A stretch of 62,843 nt of DNA from Acanthamoeba sp. SK_2022b (lineage: Eukaryota > Discosea > Longamoebia > Acanthamoebidae). Location: assembly GCA_027943245.1 (NCBI GenBank), contig JANDJZ010001126.1, forward strand, positions 1-62,843, read 5' to 3'. The position numbers were made by a program, and so were the translations under genes. The notes below the pieces were generated by a model. That model was not told the DNA's origin and made no database searches. It saw nothing but the letters and a program-made list of their open reading frames with translations. This document shows positions 1 to 8,602 of the stretch, one piece after another (within the stretch, counting starts at the first letter, position 1; each line of letters starts with the position of its first letter).

Positions 1-63
1 CGCTCCTACCGTCGTGCCGTCCGGCACACGCCGGAGCGTCCACCCCAAGCCCGGAAGTCCCTC

Positions 64-1431
64 ATGAAGCTTCTGCCCACGCGCCGCACCGTCGCGGCCG
101 TCGCCCTCGCCGCCGCCGTGTGCGCCGGCACGTTCTCGCCGTCCCAGGCCGCGGACGAGCCGTCCGCTCCCGCCGCGCCCGCGCCGCGCGTCGCGTCCGC
201 GGCCGACGACGTGCCGCTGCCACCCGAGCTCGAGGGCTTCGAGCTCGCCGGCGACACGAGCTGGTACAGCTGGGGCGAGCGCGAGCAGGACTTCCTGCCC
301 TCGTGCCTCAACGTCCCCTCGCCCGTGGGCGGCCACGCGCGCGTCGGCCAGTACTTCGAGAACGGCGTGACGCCCCGGGCCGGCGACCTGTTCTTCGTCC
401 GCCTCGACGTGGACTACATCGGCTCCTCCTGCAAGGCCCACACCGAGATCGGAGCCACCGAGTGGGGCAACCCGGTCGGGACCGACCTCTGGGCCGACGA
501 CGAGGGGAAGTGGCAGATCCAGGCCGCCATCTACTCCAACAAGCGCGACCCGGAGTGGTCCAACGGTCCCTGGTGGATCAGCAACCCTGGCCCGCACGGC
601 GGTACCCAGATCCAGCGCTACGACCGTGAGTCCAACACGACGCTCAACTGGGAGCTGACCCAGGGCGAGGTGCTCACCATGTTCGTGCCGGTGCGGGCGC
701 TGCGCCCGCTCATCGGTGCCGGCTCGGCCCGCCCCTGGTGCACCTGGCGCACCCAGGGCGACGGACCGTGCCCCCGCACCCAGGCCGGCGACCACCTGCA
801 GGTCGGCATCCAGCCCACGCACATGGGCTTCCGCTGGTACGCCCCCTACGTCGGCCTCTTCGCCTCGGGGACGGTCGCCCCGAGCGTGAAGGCCCGGGCC
901 GCCACCTCGTTCTCCGCCGGACGCGCCGGCGCCGTGACCGCGACTATCGACGCGAAGGGCGCCGCGGCCACGGGCACCGTCACCGTCAAGCGGGGCTCGA
1001 CCGTCGTCGGGTCGGCGCGCCTGACCGGCGCGAACCGCAACACCGTCCGCGTGCCCGTGCGGGCCCTGCCGGCCGGGCGCCAGTCGCTCACCGTCACCTA
1101 CGGCGGCTCGAAGACCGTCTCCGCACGGTCGACGTCGCTCCGGGTCGCCGTCGCGAAGGCCCGCTCGACCGTCTCGGCGCGCACCGTCCGGGTCCGCCAG
1201 GGCAGGGGCACGCTCACGGCGACCGTCCGGGCGGCCGGTGTCCGCCCGACCGGCACCGTCGTCGTCCGCTCCGGCCGCACGGTGGTCGGACGCGCGAAGG
1301 TCGCCGGCTCGGGCCGCGCCACCGTCCGGCTCACGCGTGTGCCGCGCGGCAAGCAGACCCTGGCCGTCGCCTACGGCGGCAGCAGCCAGGTCGCCGCCCG
1401 GACCGTGACCGTCCGCGTCACGGGCTCCTAG
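64..1431 (+). CDS. Secreted protein with C-terminal Ig-like repeats
   Basis: Predicted exported protein of 455 residues. The first 30 residues form a Sec signal peptide: two Arg after Leu-Leu-Pro-Thr, then an Ala/Val-rich core ending near SQA-AD. Residues about 50-270 form a Trp- and Cys-containing domain that I do not recognise. Residues about 275-455 hold two Ig-like repeats of the bacterial Big_3_5 type, seen as the recurring patterns TGTVTVKRG or TGTVVVRSG followed by LTVTYGGS or LAVAYGGS. The repeats are very rich in Arg, Thr and Val, so the C-terminus is strongly basic. GGAAG at 52-56 serves as the ribosome-binding site for the ATG at 64. There is no cell-wall anchor motif and no catalytic signature, so a binding or structural role outside the cell is only an inference. 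A terminator-like hairpin follows directly. Confidence 0.8.
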   Translation: MKLLPTRRTVAAVALAAAVCAGTFSPSQAADEPSAPAAPAPRVASAADDVPLPPELEGFELAGDTSWYSWGEREQDFLPSCLNVPSPVGGHARVGQYFENGVTPRAGDLFFVRLDVDYIGSSCKAHTEIGATEWGNPVGTDLWADDEGKWQIQAAIYSNKRDPEWSNGPWWISNPGPHGGTQIQRYDRESNTTLNWELTQGEVLTMFVPVRALRPLIGAGSARPWCTWRTQGDGPCPRTQAGDHLQVGIQPTHMGFRWYAPYVGLFASGTVAPSVKARAATSFSAGRAGAVTATIDAKGAAATGTVTVKRGSTVVGSARLTGANRNTVRVPVRALPAGRQSLTVTYGGSKTVSARSTSLRVAVAKARSTVSARTVRVRQGRGTLTATVRAAGVRPTGTVVVRSGRTVVGRAKVAGSGRATVRLTRVPRGKQTLAVAYGGSSQVAARTVTVRVTGS

Positions 1432-1439
1432 TCCGGCCC

Positions 1440-1477
1440 ACCGTGCCGCCGGACCGGGGACGGACCGGCGGCACGGT
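1440..1477 (+). terminator. Hairpin terminator after the secreted protein gene
   Basis: A perfect 13-bp inverted repeat (ACCGTGCCGCCGG and its complement) with a 12-nt loop lies 9 nt past the stop codon. It lacks a T-run, as is usual for actinobacterial terminators. Confidence 0.75.
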
Positions 1478-1492
1478 CGGACCCAAGCACCC

Positions 1493-1509
1493 CTTTGCCC
1501 TGGGCAAAG
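1493..1509. promoter_or_regulatory. Palindromic candidate operator before the BTAD regulator
   Basis: CTTTGCCC-T-GGGCAAAG is a perfect 8-bp inverted repeat around one base, 81 nt before the 17-codon leader ORF. The compact symmetry looks more like a binding site for a dimeric regulator than a terminator. It could serve autoregulation, but no matching second copy was noticed in the window. Confidence 0.45.
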
Positions 1510-1589
1510 AAGTCCGGCGTTGTGCGCCGGCCCGCCCCGCCGGGAGCATGGGACGTCGCACTCGGCACCACGAAGGACGGAACACGCAC

Positions 1590-1643
1590 ATGCTCGACCC
1601 AGCCCGCACGACGGACCGCGACCCGGTCCGGGCACCGGCATGA
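1590..1643 (+). CDS. Short leader ORF coupled to the BTAD regulator
   Basis: Seventeen codons (MLDPARTTDRDPVRAPA) starting at ATG 1590. The purine-rich GAAGGACGG at 1572-1580 is well placed as its ribosome-binding site. Its TGA stop at 1641-1643 overlaps the ATG of the regulator at 1640 (ATGA). The regulator has no ribosome-binding site of its own directly upstream, so its translation probably depends on ribosomes terminating on this leader. The peptide is Asp-, Arg- and Pro-rich with no run of one amino acid, so classical attenuation by one charged tRNA is not evident. It could also be a chance ORF. Confidence 0.45.
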   Translation: MLDPARTTDRDPVRAPA

Positions 1644-4600
1644 GGTTCAGCGTCCTGGGGACGCTCGAGGTCGCGGACGAGAGTGGTCCGGTCGACGTCG
1701 GGCCGCGCCGCAACCGCGAGGTCCTGGCCACCCTGCTCGTGCACGCCGGCGACGTCGTCTCGGTCGAGACGCTGGTCGACGAGGTGTGGGGCGCCGGCGG
1801 CGTCTCCGCCGGGTCGGTCCACGTCGTCGTCTCCCGCCTGCGCTCGCGGCTCGGTGACGGGCTGATCGAGACCCGGGCGCCGGGCTACCGGCTCGCGCTC
1901 GGCGACCGGAGCGTCGACGCCCACGACTTCGAGCGCCTGCTCGCGGCCGGCCGGCGCGAGGACGACCCCGCCCGGGCCCGGGAGCACGTCCAGCGCGCCC
2001 TTGCGTCCTGGCGGGGCGACGCGTACGCCGACGTCGCCGTGCCCGCCGTGCGCGCCGAGGCCGAGCGGCTCCACCAGCTGCGGCTGGACGCGCACCGGCG
2101 GCTCGCCGAGATCGACCTGGCCACCGGCCACCACGAGGAGGTCGCGCGCCGCCTGGCCGTCCTGGTCGAGGCGTACCCGCTCGAGGAGGCGCTCGTCGCC
2201 CCGCTCATGCTGGCCCTGTACCGCTCCGGCCAGCAGGCCGAGGCGCTGGCGACCTACGACCGCGCCCGCAAGCTGCTCGACGACGAGCTGGGCATCGACC
2301 CGGCTCCCGCCGTCCGCGAGATGCACACGCGCATCCTGCGCCAGGACCCCACGCTGCTCCCGCCGCCCACCAGCCCCGAGGCCGGTCCCGCGCCCGCCGG
2401 CGACGGCTTCATCGGGCGCGAGCGCGAGCTGGCCGACCTGCGCCGGGCGCTCGGCGACGGGCTCTCGTCGACCGTCGGCCCGCACGTGGCCGCCGTCGTG
2501 GGCGAGGCCGGGATCGGCAAGACCCGGCTCGTCGAGCAGGTCGCGGTCCGCGCGGCGGCCGACGGCTCGCTCGTGGCGTTCGGCCGCTGCATGGAGCACG
2601 AGGGCACGTTGGCCCTGTGGCCCTGGGAGCAGGTGCTGGACGCCGTCGCCGAGCAGGCCGACCCCGGGACACGGGCCGCGGCCCTGGCCGGACGTGGCCA
2701 GCTCGCCCGGCTCCTGCTCCCCGACACCGGCACCGACCCGGCGCCGCGGGCGAGCGACGTCTCGTCCGCGCGGCTGTACGACGCCGTGACCGCCTTCCTC
2801 GAGACCGTCGCGGCCGAGCGTCCGGTCCTCGTCGTGCTCGAGGACATGCACTGGGCCGACGCCGCGACGACCGAGCTGCTGGACTACCTGGCGACCACCG
2901 GACGCAGCGGCCGGCTCTCCGTCCTGCTCAGCGTCCGGCACCCGGACACCGCGTCCGAGGGGGCCAAGCAGGTCGCCGCCGTCCTGTCGCGACGCGGCGC
3001 CCCGCCGGCCCTGCGGCTGCGCGGCCTGGAGGTCGACGAGGTCCGCGAGCTCGCCACCCACAGCCTCGGGCGCGAGGTGTCGCAGGCGACCGCGCAGGCG
3101 CTGCGCGAGCGCACCGACGGCAACCCGTTCTACGTCACCGAGCTCGCCCGGCTGTACGGCGACGAGCGCCGCCGGACCGGGCGCGGCGACGCGCCCGTGC
3201 CCAGCGGCGTCCAGGCGGTCATCGAGCGGCGGCTTCGGCACCTGCCCGAGGGCGACGTCGACGTGCTCGTGGCGGCCGCGGTCGTCGGACGCACGGTCGA
3301 CCTGCTGCTGCTCGAGGACGTCACCGGCCTCGGCCGGCTGCCGCTGCTGGAGACGGTCGACCGCTGCGTCACCGCCGGCATCCTGGTCGCCACCGACTCC
3401 GCCCTGGAGTACCGGTTCGGCCACGCGCTCGTCCGCGAGGCACTCATCGCGTCCGCCGGGCTGAGCCGCCGGTCCGCGATCCACGCGGCCGTGGCGCAGT
3501 CGCTGGAGTCCCGCCTCGGCGCGGGCACCGACGGGCACGTCGTCGCCGCGGTCGCCCACCACTACGTCGCGGCGTACCCCCACGGGGACGTCGTCAAGGC
3601 GATCGACTACTCGCTGCGCGCGGCCTCGCTGGCCCAGCAGCGGCTCGCGCTGGAGGAGGCCGAGCGGCTGGTCCGGCTCGCCCTGCAGCTCGTGCCGGCC
3701 GCCCCCGCCGAGCGTGCCGTCGTGCTGGAGGTCGACCTGCGCGTCCGCCTAGGCACCCTGCTCACGCTGCGGCACGGCTACAACGGACCGGGCGTCGCGG
3801 ACGAGCGGCGGCGCGTGCTGTCCCTCGTCGGGCCCGAGGGCGCCTCCGGCGACCTGTTCTCGGCCCACTGGGGGACGTGGGGCGACGCCCTGGTGTCCGG
3901 ACGCATGACCCAGGCGGAGGTCGCCGTCGAGGGCCTGCTCGCCGCGGCCGAGACCACGGGCGACGCGATGCTGCGCCTGGGCGGACTCGTCGCTCGGGGC
4001 CAGACCGCCTGGCAGCGGGGTCGGCTCGCCGCCGCCCACCGCGACCTCGGTCGCGCGGCCCGGCTCGCCGACGCGGCCGACCCGGACGACATCGACCTCG
4101 ACCTGTGGCTGCAGCACCCCGGCGTGCAGGCCCGCTCGTGGCTGGGCCTCGTCCTGGCCCAGCAGGGCGACCTCGAGGCGTCGACCCAGGTGGCCGCCCA
4201 GGCCCAGCAGCAGGCCGAGGCGTCCGGGCACCGGTACTCGATCAGCTACGGCCACATCGTCGACGGCCTGCGGAACGTGGTGCTGCGCCGGCCCGGCAGC
4301 GCGCTCGAGCACGGCGCACGCGCCCTGGAGGTCGCCCGCGAGAACGGCTTCCTGCAGCTCCAGGCGTTCGCCCTCATCCCGCTCGGGTGGGGCCGCGGCC
4401 TCGGCGGCGACCTCGACGAGGGCACCGCGCACCTCACCGCCGCGCTGGACGCGTTCCGCTCGCTCCCGGACGGCTACATGTTCGGTCCGTTCATGCTCCG
4501 GCTGCTGGCCGAGCTGCAGCACCGCGCCGGTCGGCACGAGCAGGCGCACGAGCTGCTGGAGCGGGCGCTGCACGAGTCCGCGCAGACCGGCGAGCGCTTC

Positions 4601-4738
4601 GACCTGGTCGAGGCCCACCGGCTCCGCGCCGCCGTGCTGGACGCCCTCGGCCGGCCCGGCGCCGACGACGAGCGCCACCGCGCGGCCGAGGTCGCGGCGA
4701 CGCACGGCGCGGTGCTCGACCCCTCGCAGCCGGCCTGA
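1640..4738 (+). CDS. BTAD-domain AAA+ transcriptional regulator (AfsR/SARP-like)
   Basis: Large regulator of 1032 residues. Residues about 1-90 are an OmpR-like winged helix (MRFSVLGTLEV at the start, APGYRL near the end). Residues about 95-245 are the bacterial transcriptional activation domain (BTAD). A STAND/AAA ATPase follows, with GRERELA near 257, Walker A GEAGIGKT at 288-295 and Walker B LVVLEDMHWAD near 395-405. The remaining 600 residues are helical, TPR-like repeats. The order matches large actinobacterial SARP regulators, which bind direct repeats in target promoters and use nucleotide as a switch. The ATG at 1640 was chosen because the winged-helix fold begins exactly there; an in-frame ATG at 1520 would add about 40 low-complexity residues. 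No secondary-metabolite cluster is adjacent, so the targets are unknown; the small genes just downstream are candidates. Confidence 0.88.
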   Translation: MRFSVLGTLEVADESGPVDVGPRRNREVLATLLVHAGDVVSVETLVDEVWGAGGVSAGSVHVVVSRLRSRLGDGLIETRAPGYRLALGDRSVDAHDFERLLAAGRREDDPARAREHVQRALASWRGDAYADVAVPAVRAEAERLHQLRLDAHRRLAEIDLATGHHEEVARRLAVLVEAYPLEEALVAPLMLALYRSGQQAEALATYDRARKLLDDELGIDPAPAVREMHTRILRQDPTLLPPPTSPEAGPAPAGDGFIGRERELADLRRALGDGLSSTVGPHVAAVVGEAGIGKTRLVEQVAVRAAADGSLVAFGRCMEHEGTLALWPWEQVLDAVAEQADPGTRAAALAGRGQLARLLLPDTGTDPAPRASDVSSARLYDAVTAFLETVAAERPVLVVLEDMHWADAATTELLDYLATTGRSGRLSVLLSVRHPDTASEGAKQVAAVLSRRGAPPALRLRGLEVDEVRELATHSLGREVSQATAQALRERTDGNPFYVTELARLYGDERRRTGRGDAPVPSGVQAVIERRLRHLPEGDVDVLVAAAVVGRTVDLLLLEDVTGLGRLPLLETVDRCVTAGILVATDSALEYRFGHALVREALIASAGLSRRSAIHAAVAQSLESRLGAGTDGHVVAAVAHHYVAAYPHGDVVKAIDYSLRAASLAQQRLALEEAERLVRLALQLVPAAPAERAVVLEVDLRVRLGTLLTLRHGYNGPGVADERRRVLSLVGPEGASGDLFSAHWGTWGDALVSGRMTQAEVAVEGLLAAAETTGDAMLRLGGLVARGQTAWQRGRLAAAHRDLGRAARLADAADPDDIDLDLWLQHPGVQARSWLGLVLAQQGDLEASTQVAAQAQQQAEASGHRYSISYGHIVDGLRNVVLRRPGSALEHGARALEVARENGFLQLQAFALIPLGWGRGLGGDLDEGTAHLTAALDAFRSLPDGYMFGPFMLRLLAELQHRAGRHEQAHELLERALHESAQTGERFDLVEAHRLRAAVLDALGRPGADDERHRAAEVAATHGAVLDPSQPA

Positions 4739-4833
4739 GCCCGGCGTCCGGCAGCGCCCCGGGAGAAAGGTTCCTGTAAGCGCGCTCCCCCAGGCTGGCT
4801 GCTGTTCGAGTCAGTGGCACGAGAGGTGAGCAC

Positions 4834-4998
4834 ATGAGTCAGGCCCCCGAGCCGGGCGACCGGGAGTTCCTCACGCTGGAGGACCTGTTCCACGGCGTGG
4901 ACGCGGCGGCCGCCGCACCGCCCGAGCCGGCCGGCCCGCCGGACCCGGCCGTCGGCGTCCTTCCGGACGCCGAGCCCCCGCTGCCCGAGCTGCGCTGA
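4834..4998 (+). CDS. Small acidic Pro/Ala-rich protein
   Basis: A 54-residue ORF with a strong ribosome-binding site (GAGAGGTGAG at 4821-4830). The first 25 residues can form an amphipathic helix (FLTLEDLFHGVDAA). The rest is Pro-, Ala- and Glu-rich and probably disordered. No family is recognised. It ends 10 nt before the lipoprotein gene, so the two are probably one transcript. It has no membrane segment or cysteine. Confidence 0.55.
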   Translation: MSQAPEPGDREFLTLEDLFHGVDAAAAAPPEPAGPPDPAVGVLPDAEPPLPELR

Positions 4999-5008
4999 GC
5001 GGCCCGCG

Positions 5009-5485
5009 ATGCTCCCCCGCACCCTGCGGCGCACCGCCCTGTCCCTCGGCGCCGGCGTGCTGGCCGCGGCGCCGCTCGCCGCCTGCGGCACCGGACCGGT
5101 CGCCAGCGCGGCGCCCCTGCCGGTCGTCCAGCCGTCTGCGACCGACCTGCCCCCGGAGTGCGTCGACGCCTTCCCGCTCGTCGTCCTGCGCGCCGACCTG
5201 GCCGACCTGGACGCCGTCCCGGCCGACTGGCCCGAGCCGCCCGTGCCCGGGACGCTCTGCGAGACCAGCACCACGCCGGACGACGCCGAGGGCGTGGCCG
5301 GCTACGCGACCGACGCGGACGCCGCGACCGTGCTGGACGCCTACGAGGCCGCGCTCGACGGCTACGAGGTCGTCCGCGAGGAGCAGGGCACCGGCGAGCT
5401 GCTCGTCGCGACCGGGCCGGCCGGCACGGTCGAGGTCAGCGTCCCGGCGCCCGGGACCTACTCGGTGTTCTTCGGCCCCGCCTGA
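5009..5485 (+). CDS. Small lipoprotein of unknown function
   Basis: Predicted lipoprotein of 158 residues. A twin-Arg-containing n-region (RTLRR) and an Ala/Leu core end in the lipobox PLAAC, with Cys26 as the lipidated residue. The mature part is acidic and ends with a beta-rich segment (GTVEVSVPAPGTYSVFF). Two further Cys, near residues 51 and 83, could form a disulfide outside the membrane. No ribosome-binding site precedes the ATG at 5009. The stop codon of the 54-residue ORF lies 10 nt upstream, so translation is probably coupled. I do not recognise the family, and a surface role is inferred only from the lipobox. Confidence 0.7.
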   Translation: MLPRTLRRTALSLGAGVLAAAPLAACGTGPVASAAPLPVVQPSATDLPPECVDAFPLVVLRADLADLDAVPADWPEPPVPGTLCETSTTPDDAEGVAGYATDADAATVLDAYEAALDGYEVVREEQGTGELLVATGPAGTVEVSVPAPGTYSVFFGPA

Positions 5486-5601
5486 TCGCGGCCCGACCAC
5501 CCGCCCGCCGGCCCGGCAAGACCGCTGAAAGCCCGATGAAAGGCGTCCCGCGTTGAGTGGGTACCGACCCCACGGGACCACCCACCAGGAAGCACGCAGA
5601 C

Positions 5602-6174
5602 ATGAGAACCACCACGCTCGCCCGACGCACCGTCCGCGACACGACCCCGAGGATCGCCTGGAGCCCCGAGCAGGCCGTGCTCGTCGTGGACCGGCACGGC
5701 GTCGTGGTCGACGCCGACGAGGGCGCGCGCGCCCTGCTCCGGCCGCTCGGGCTGCAGCCCGACCTGCGGGCGACGCACGAGGTCGCCGCGCTCATCGCGG
5801 CGGTCTGGCAGCGCTACGACTCGCTGCCCGCGGGCCTGGTCCGCCATCAGCGCGCCGCGGTCCGCGGGCTGGTCGTCCGCGTGACGTTCCGCCGCACGGC
5901 GGCCGGACGCCCGGAGGCGGTCATGGTGCTCAACCGGTCCGCCCGGGCCCAGGCCGTGCAGCGCCTGGCCGACGAGTTCGGCCTCACGCCGCGCGAGGTC
6001 GACGTGGTGGCCGAGGTGCTGGCCGGCGGCTCGACCAAGGGCATCGCCGCGTCGCTCGGCCTCTCGCCCTACACCGTGCAGGACCACCTCAAGGCGGTCT
6101 TCGCCAAGTGCCAGGTGGGCAGCCGGCTGCAGCTCACCGCGCTGGTGCTCCAGCACCTCGACGCCGCGCTCTGA
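5602..6174 (+). CDS. LuxR-type HTH transcriptional regulator
   Basis: A 190-residue regulator. The C-terminal 65 residues are a LuxR/GerE helix-turn-helix: LTPREVDVVAEVLAGG, then STKGIAASLGLSPYTVQDHLKAVFAK. The N-terminal 110 residues resemble a small PAS-like sensor (AVLVVDRHGVVVDADEGAR) without an obvious cofactor site or phospho-acceptor Asp, so it is not a typical response regulator. AGGAAG at 5587-5592 supports the ATG at 5602 over an in-frame ATG at 5557. It lies 116 nt after the lipoprotein gene and faces the chemotaxis receptor gene across a shared terminator. Its targets cannot be read from the sequence. Confidence 0.82.
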   Translation: MRTTTLARRTVRDTTPRIAWSPEQAVLVVDRHGVVVDADEGARALLRPLGLQPDLRATHEVAALIAAVWQRYDSLPAGLVRHQRAAVRGLVVRVTFRRTAAGRPEAVMVLNRSARAQAVQRLADEFGLTPREVDVVAEVLAGGSTKGIAASLGLSPYTVQDHLKAVFAKCQVGSRLQLTALVLQHLDAAL

Positions 6175-6201
6175 CCGCGACGCCGACCGTCCCCGGACGC
6201 G

Positions 6202-6240
6202 CGACGGCCCGGCTCCCCCTGGTGGGGAGCCGGGCCGTCG
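6202..6240. terminator. Bidirectional terminator between the LuxR gene and the receptor gene
   Basis: A 17-bp perfect inverted repeat (CGACGGCCCGGCTCCCC and its complement) with a 5-nt loop sits between two convergent genes. It can serve both. It shares the CGACGG-CCCGG core with the hairpin at 22204-22241. Confidence 0.88.
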
Positions 6241-6249
6241 TCGTGCCGG

Positions 6250-7902
6250 TCAGACCGTGAAGTGGGCGACCGAGCCGCGCAGGTCGGCGGCCATGCGCGC
6301 GACCTCGTCGACCGCGGCCTGCGTCTGGGCCAGCGCCTGGGTCGTGCCCGACGCCGCCTCCGAGACGCCCGAGATGTTGTCGGCGATCTGGCCCGACCCC
6401 GTCGAGGCCTCGGCCACGTTGCGGCTCATCTCGTTGGTGGTGGCCGTCTGCTCCTCCACCGCCGAGGCGATCGTGACCTGGTAGTCGTTGATCGAGGTGA
6501 TGATCTCGGCGATCTGACCGATCGCGTCCACCGCACCACCGGTGTCGGCCTGGATCGTCTCCACCCGCCGCGCGATGTCCTCGGTCGCCCGCGCCGTCTC
6601 CTGCGCCAGCTCCTTGACCTCGTTCGCCACCACCGCGAAGCCCTTGCCCGCCTCACCCGCACGAGCAGCCTCGATCGTCGCGTTCAGCGCCAGCAGGTTC
6701 GTCTGCTCCGCGATCGAGGTGATCACCTTCACCACGTTGCCGATCTCCTGGGACGACTCGCCCAGCTTCGCCACCGTCTCGTTCGTGACCTCCACCGTCC
6801 GCACCGCGTCCGACGCGACCCGGGCCGCCTCGTTCGCCGAGTGCGCGATCTCGCGGATCGAGGCACCCATCTCGTCCGAGCCGGCCGCGACCGTCTGCAC
6901 GTTGCGCGACACGTCCTCGGCCGCGCCCGACACCAGACCCGCCTGCACGCTCGTCTCCTCCGCACCCGCCGCGATCTGCTGCGAGGACGCCGACAGCTCC
7001 TCGGCCGCCGCCGCCAACGCGTCCGACGAGCTCGTCACCGAGCCCATGAGGGCCCGCAGGTTGTCGGTCGCCGCGTCCAGGCTCGCGCCCATCTCGCCGA
7101 CCTCGTCGGTCGTCGACACGCCGCTCCTGGCCGTCAGGTCACCGGCCGCCAGCGCCTCCGCGACCTTGCGGACACGACCGACGTTGCTGGCGATGCCCCG
7201 CGCGACCAGCAGGCCGACCGCCAGGCACACGAGCGCGCCGACGACGAGCACGGCGATCGTGGTGGCGCGCGCCCGCTCGTACGACGACTGCGCGTGCGCC
7301 GCGTCGGCCTCGGCGGCCGCGTCCTCGGTGTCGATGATCTCGCCCAGGTCCGAGCTCATCTGCTCGGCGATGAGCGAGACCTCCTCGTTGTTGACCTTGA
7401 GCCAGCGGCTCAGCTGCTGCTTGTCGGCCAGCGGGCCGAGCTTCTCGTCCACGGCCGAGACGTACTCGCCGAGCGTCGCGCGGATGTCCTCGGCGCGCTG
7501 GCGGTTCGCGGCCGACGGGTTCGTGGTGAGGTACTCGTCCAGCTGCGCGTCGAACGTCTTCTGCAGCTCGACGTACTCCTCCTCGACCGCCGGACGGTCC
7601 GGGCCGTCACCGGCCAGCAGGATGTCGCGGGCGCTGATCGACAGGCTCTTGCGCGTCACGCTGATCTCGCCCAGGATCTTGACCGCCTTGAGGTTCTCCT
7701 GGTGGATCCGCTGGCTCGTCGCCGCGCTGTCGGACAGCGCGTTGAGGCTGTAGGAACCGAGCACGACCGCCGCGACCACGCCGATGACGGCGGGGACGAG
7801 GACCTTCGTCCGGATCTTGCGGCTGGACCACCAGCCGGACAGGCCGCGGCCGGTCGCCGTCGGCTGGTCGTCACCGCGCTCGTGCGCCGTGGTCTCGGTC
7901 AT
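6250..7902 (-). CDS. Methyl-accepting chemotaxis protein
   Basis: A 550-residue receptor. Residues about 33-55 and 205-228 are membrane segments that bracket a roughly 150-residue extracellular helical sensor of the four-helix-bundle type. A HAMP linker follows (about 228-285), then the long cytoplasmic signalling domain with the conserved hairpin tip ([20 protein letters not shown]). Such receptors bind CheW and CheA. No che or flagellar gene is present in this window, so it is an orphan receptor here. The start at 7902 has the strong site GGAGGAG about 6 nt upstream. It diverges from the membrane-protein pair at 8062. The ligand is not predictable. Confidence 0.92.
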   Translation of the reverse strand: MTETTAHERGDDQPTATGRGLSGWWSSRKIRTKVLVPAVIGVVAAVVLGSYSLNALSDSAATSQRIHQENLKAVKILGEISVTRKSLSISARDILLAGDGPDRPAVEEEYVELQKTFDAQLDEYLTTNPSAANRQRAEDIRATLGEYVSAVDEKLGPLADKQQLSRWLKVNNEEVSLIAEQMSSDLGEIIDTEDAAAEADAAHAQSSYERARATTIAVLVVGALVCLAVGLLVARGIASNVGRVRKVAEALAAGDLTARSGVSTTDEVGEMGASLDAATDNLRALMGSVTSSSDALAAAAEELSASSQQIAAGAEETSVQAGLVSGAAEDVSRNVQTVAAGSDEMGASIREIAHSANEAARVASDAVRTVEVTNETVAKLGESSQEIGNVVKVITSIAEQTNLLALNATIEAARAGEAGKGFAVVANEVKELAQETARATEDIARRVETIQADTGGAVDAIGQIAEIITSINDYQVTIASAVEEQTATTNEMSRNVAEASTGSGQIADNISGVSEAASGTTQALAQTQAAVDEVARMAADLRGSVAHFTV

Positions 7903-8061
7903 GGGGGCTCCTCCTGAAGCGTTCCGCGCGTCCGTCCTGGACGCCGGACGTGGCATCGGCCGCGCCGGGCCCGACCTGAGCGGACTGGGGGTCATGACCG
8001 GTTGCGGCCGCGAACCGACGCTCGTCGCTACGATCGTCGTCCGGCACCAGGAGGCTGAGCA

Positions 8062-8583
8062 GTGAGCGACGAGCACCCCATCCCCGTCCTGCAGGGCGTG
8101 GCCGGTCCCGACCGGGCCCGGCGCGGCCGGGCGTGGCGCCGCGTGGGCGTCGCGCTGCTGGCCCTGGTCGTCCTGGTCGCCTGCCTGGGCTGGTTCGGCC
8201 CGCGCGACACGACGACGAGCGCGGGCGGTCCGGGGCCCGCGCTGCAGGTCCGGCACCCGCAGGTCACCCGTGCGGGGCTGGACGCCGCGGTCGTGGTCAC
8301 CGTCGCGCCGCCGGCCCCGGGCGCCTCGGTCGTCCTGGAGGTCGAGCCGGCGATGCTGGAGCGGCTCGGGCTCGAGGTGTTCTCCCCCGAGCCGTCGGCC
8401 CAGACCGGGGACGCCGAGCGCGTGCGCCTGACCTTCGACGCCCCGCCGAGCGGCCCGCTCACCGTGAGCCTGTCCGGCCGCACGCCGACCGAGGCCTCCC
8501 CCGGCCCGGTGGGCTACACCCTGCGCGCTCCGGGCCCCGGCGGCACCACCCGGGTCGACGCACGGACGTGGGTGCTGCCATGA
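8062..8583 (+). CDS. Membrane-anchored protein, partner of the DUF421 gene
   Basis: A 173-residue protein. A basic cytoplasmic stretch (residues 1-28) is followed by one membrane segment (about 29-46) and an extracellular domain rich in beta-strand patterns such as [20 protein letters not shown] and [11 protein letters not shown]. It has no catalytic motif. GTG 8062 is preceded by AGGAGG at 8049-8053, and a TACGAT -10 candidate lies at 8029-8034. The next gene begins 19 nt after its stop, which suggests an operon with the DUF421 protein. The family is not recognised. A role as an accessory subunit is an inference from position only. Confidence 0.65.
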   Translation: MSDEHPIPVLQGVAGPDRARRGRAWRRVGVALLALVVLVACLGWFGPRDTTTSAGGPGPALQVRHPQVTRAGLDAAVVVTVAPPAPGASVVLEVEPAMLERLGLEVFSPEPSAQTGDAERVRLTFDAPPSGPLTVSLSGRTPTEASPGPVGYTLRAPGPGGTTRVDARTWVLP

Positions 8584-8602
8584 GCGAGATCTCCATGGAG
8601 GT

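Noticed and set aside
1418..3583. 721-codon open frame on the minus strand opposite the BTAD regulator
   Set aside because: Low-complexity Gly/Arg/Asp composition without any domain. It is a shadow of the high-GC codon pattern of the regulator gene.
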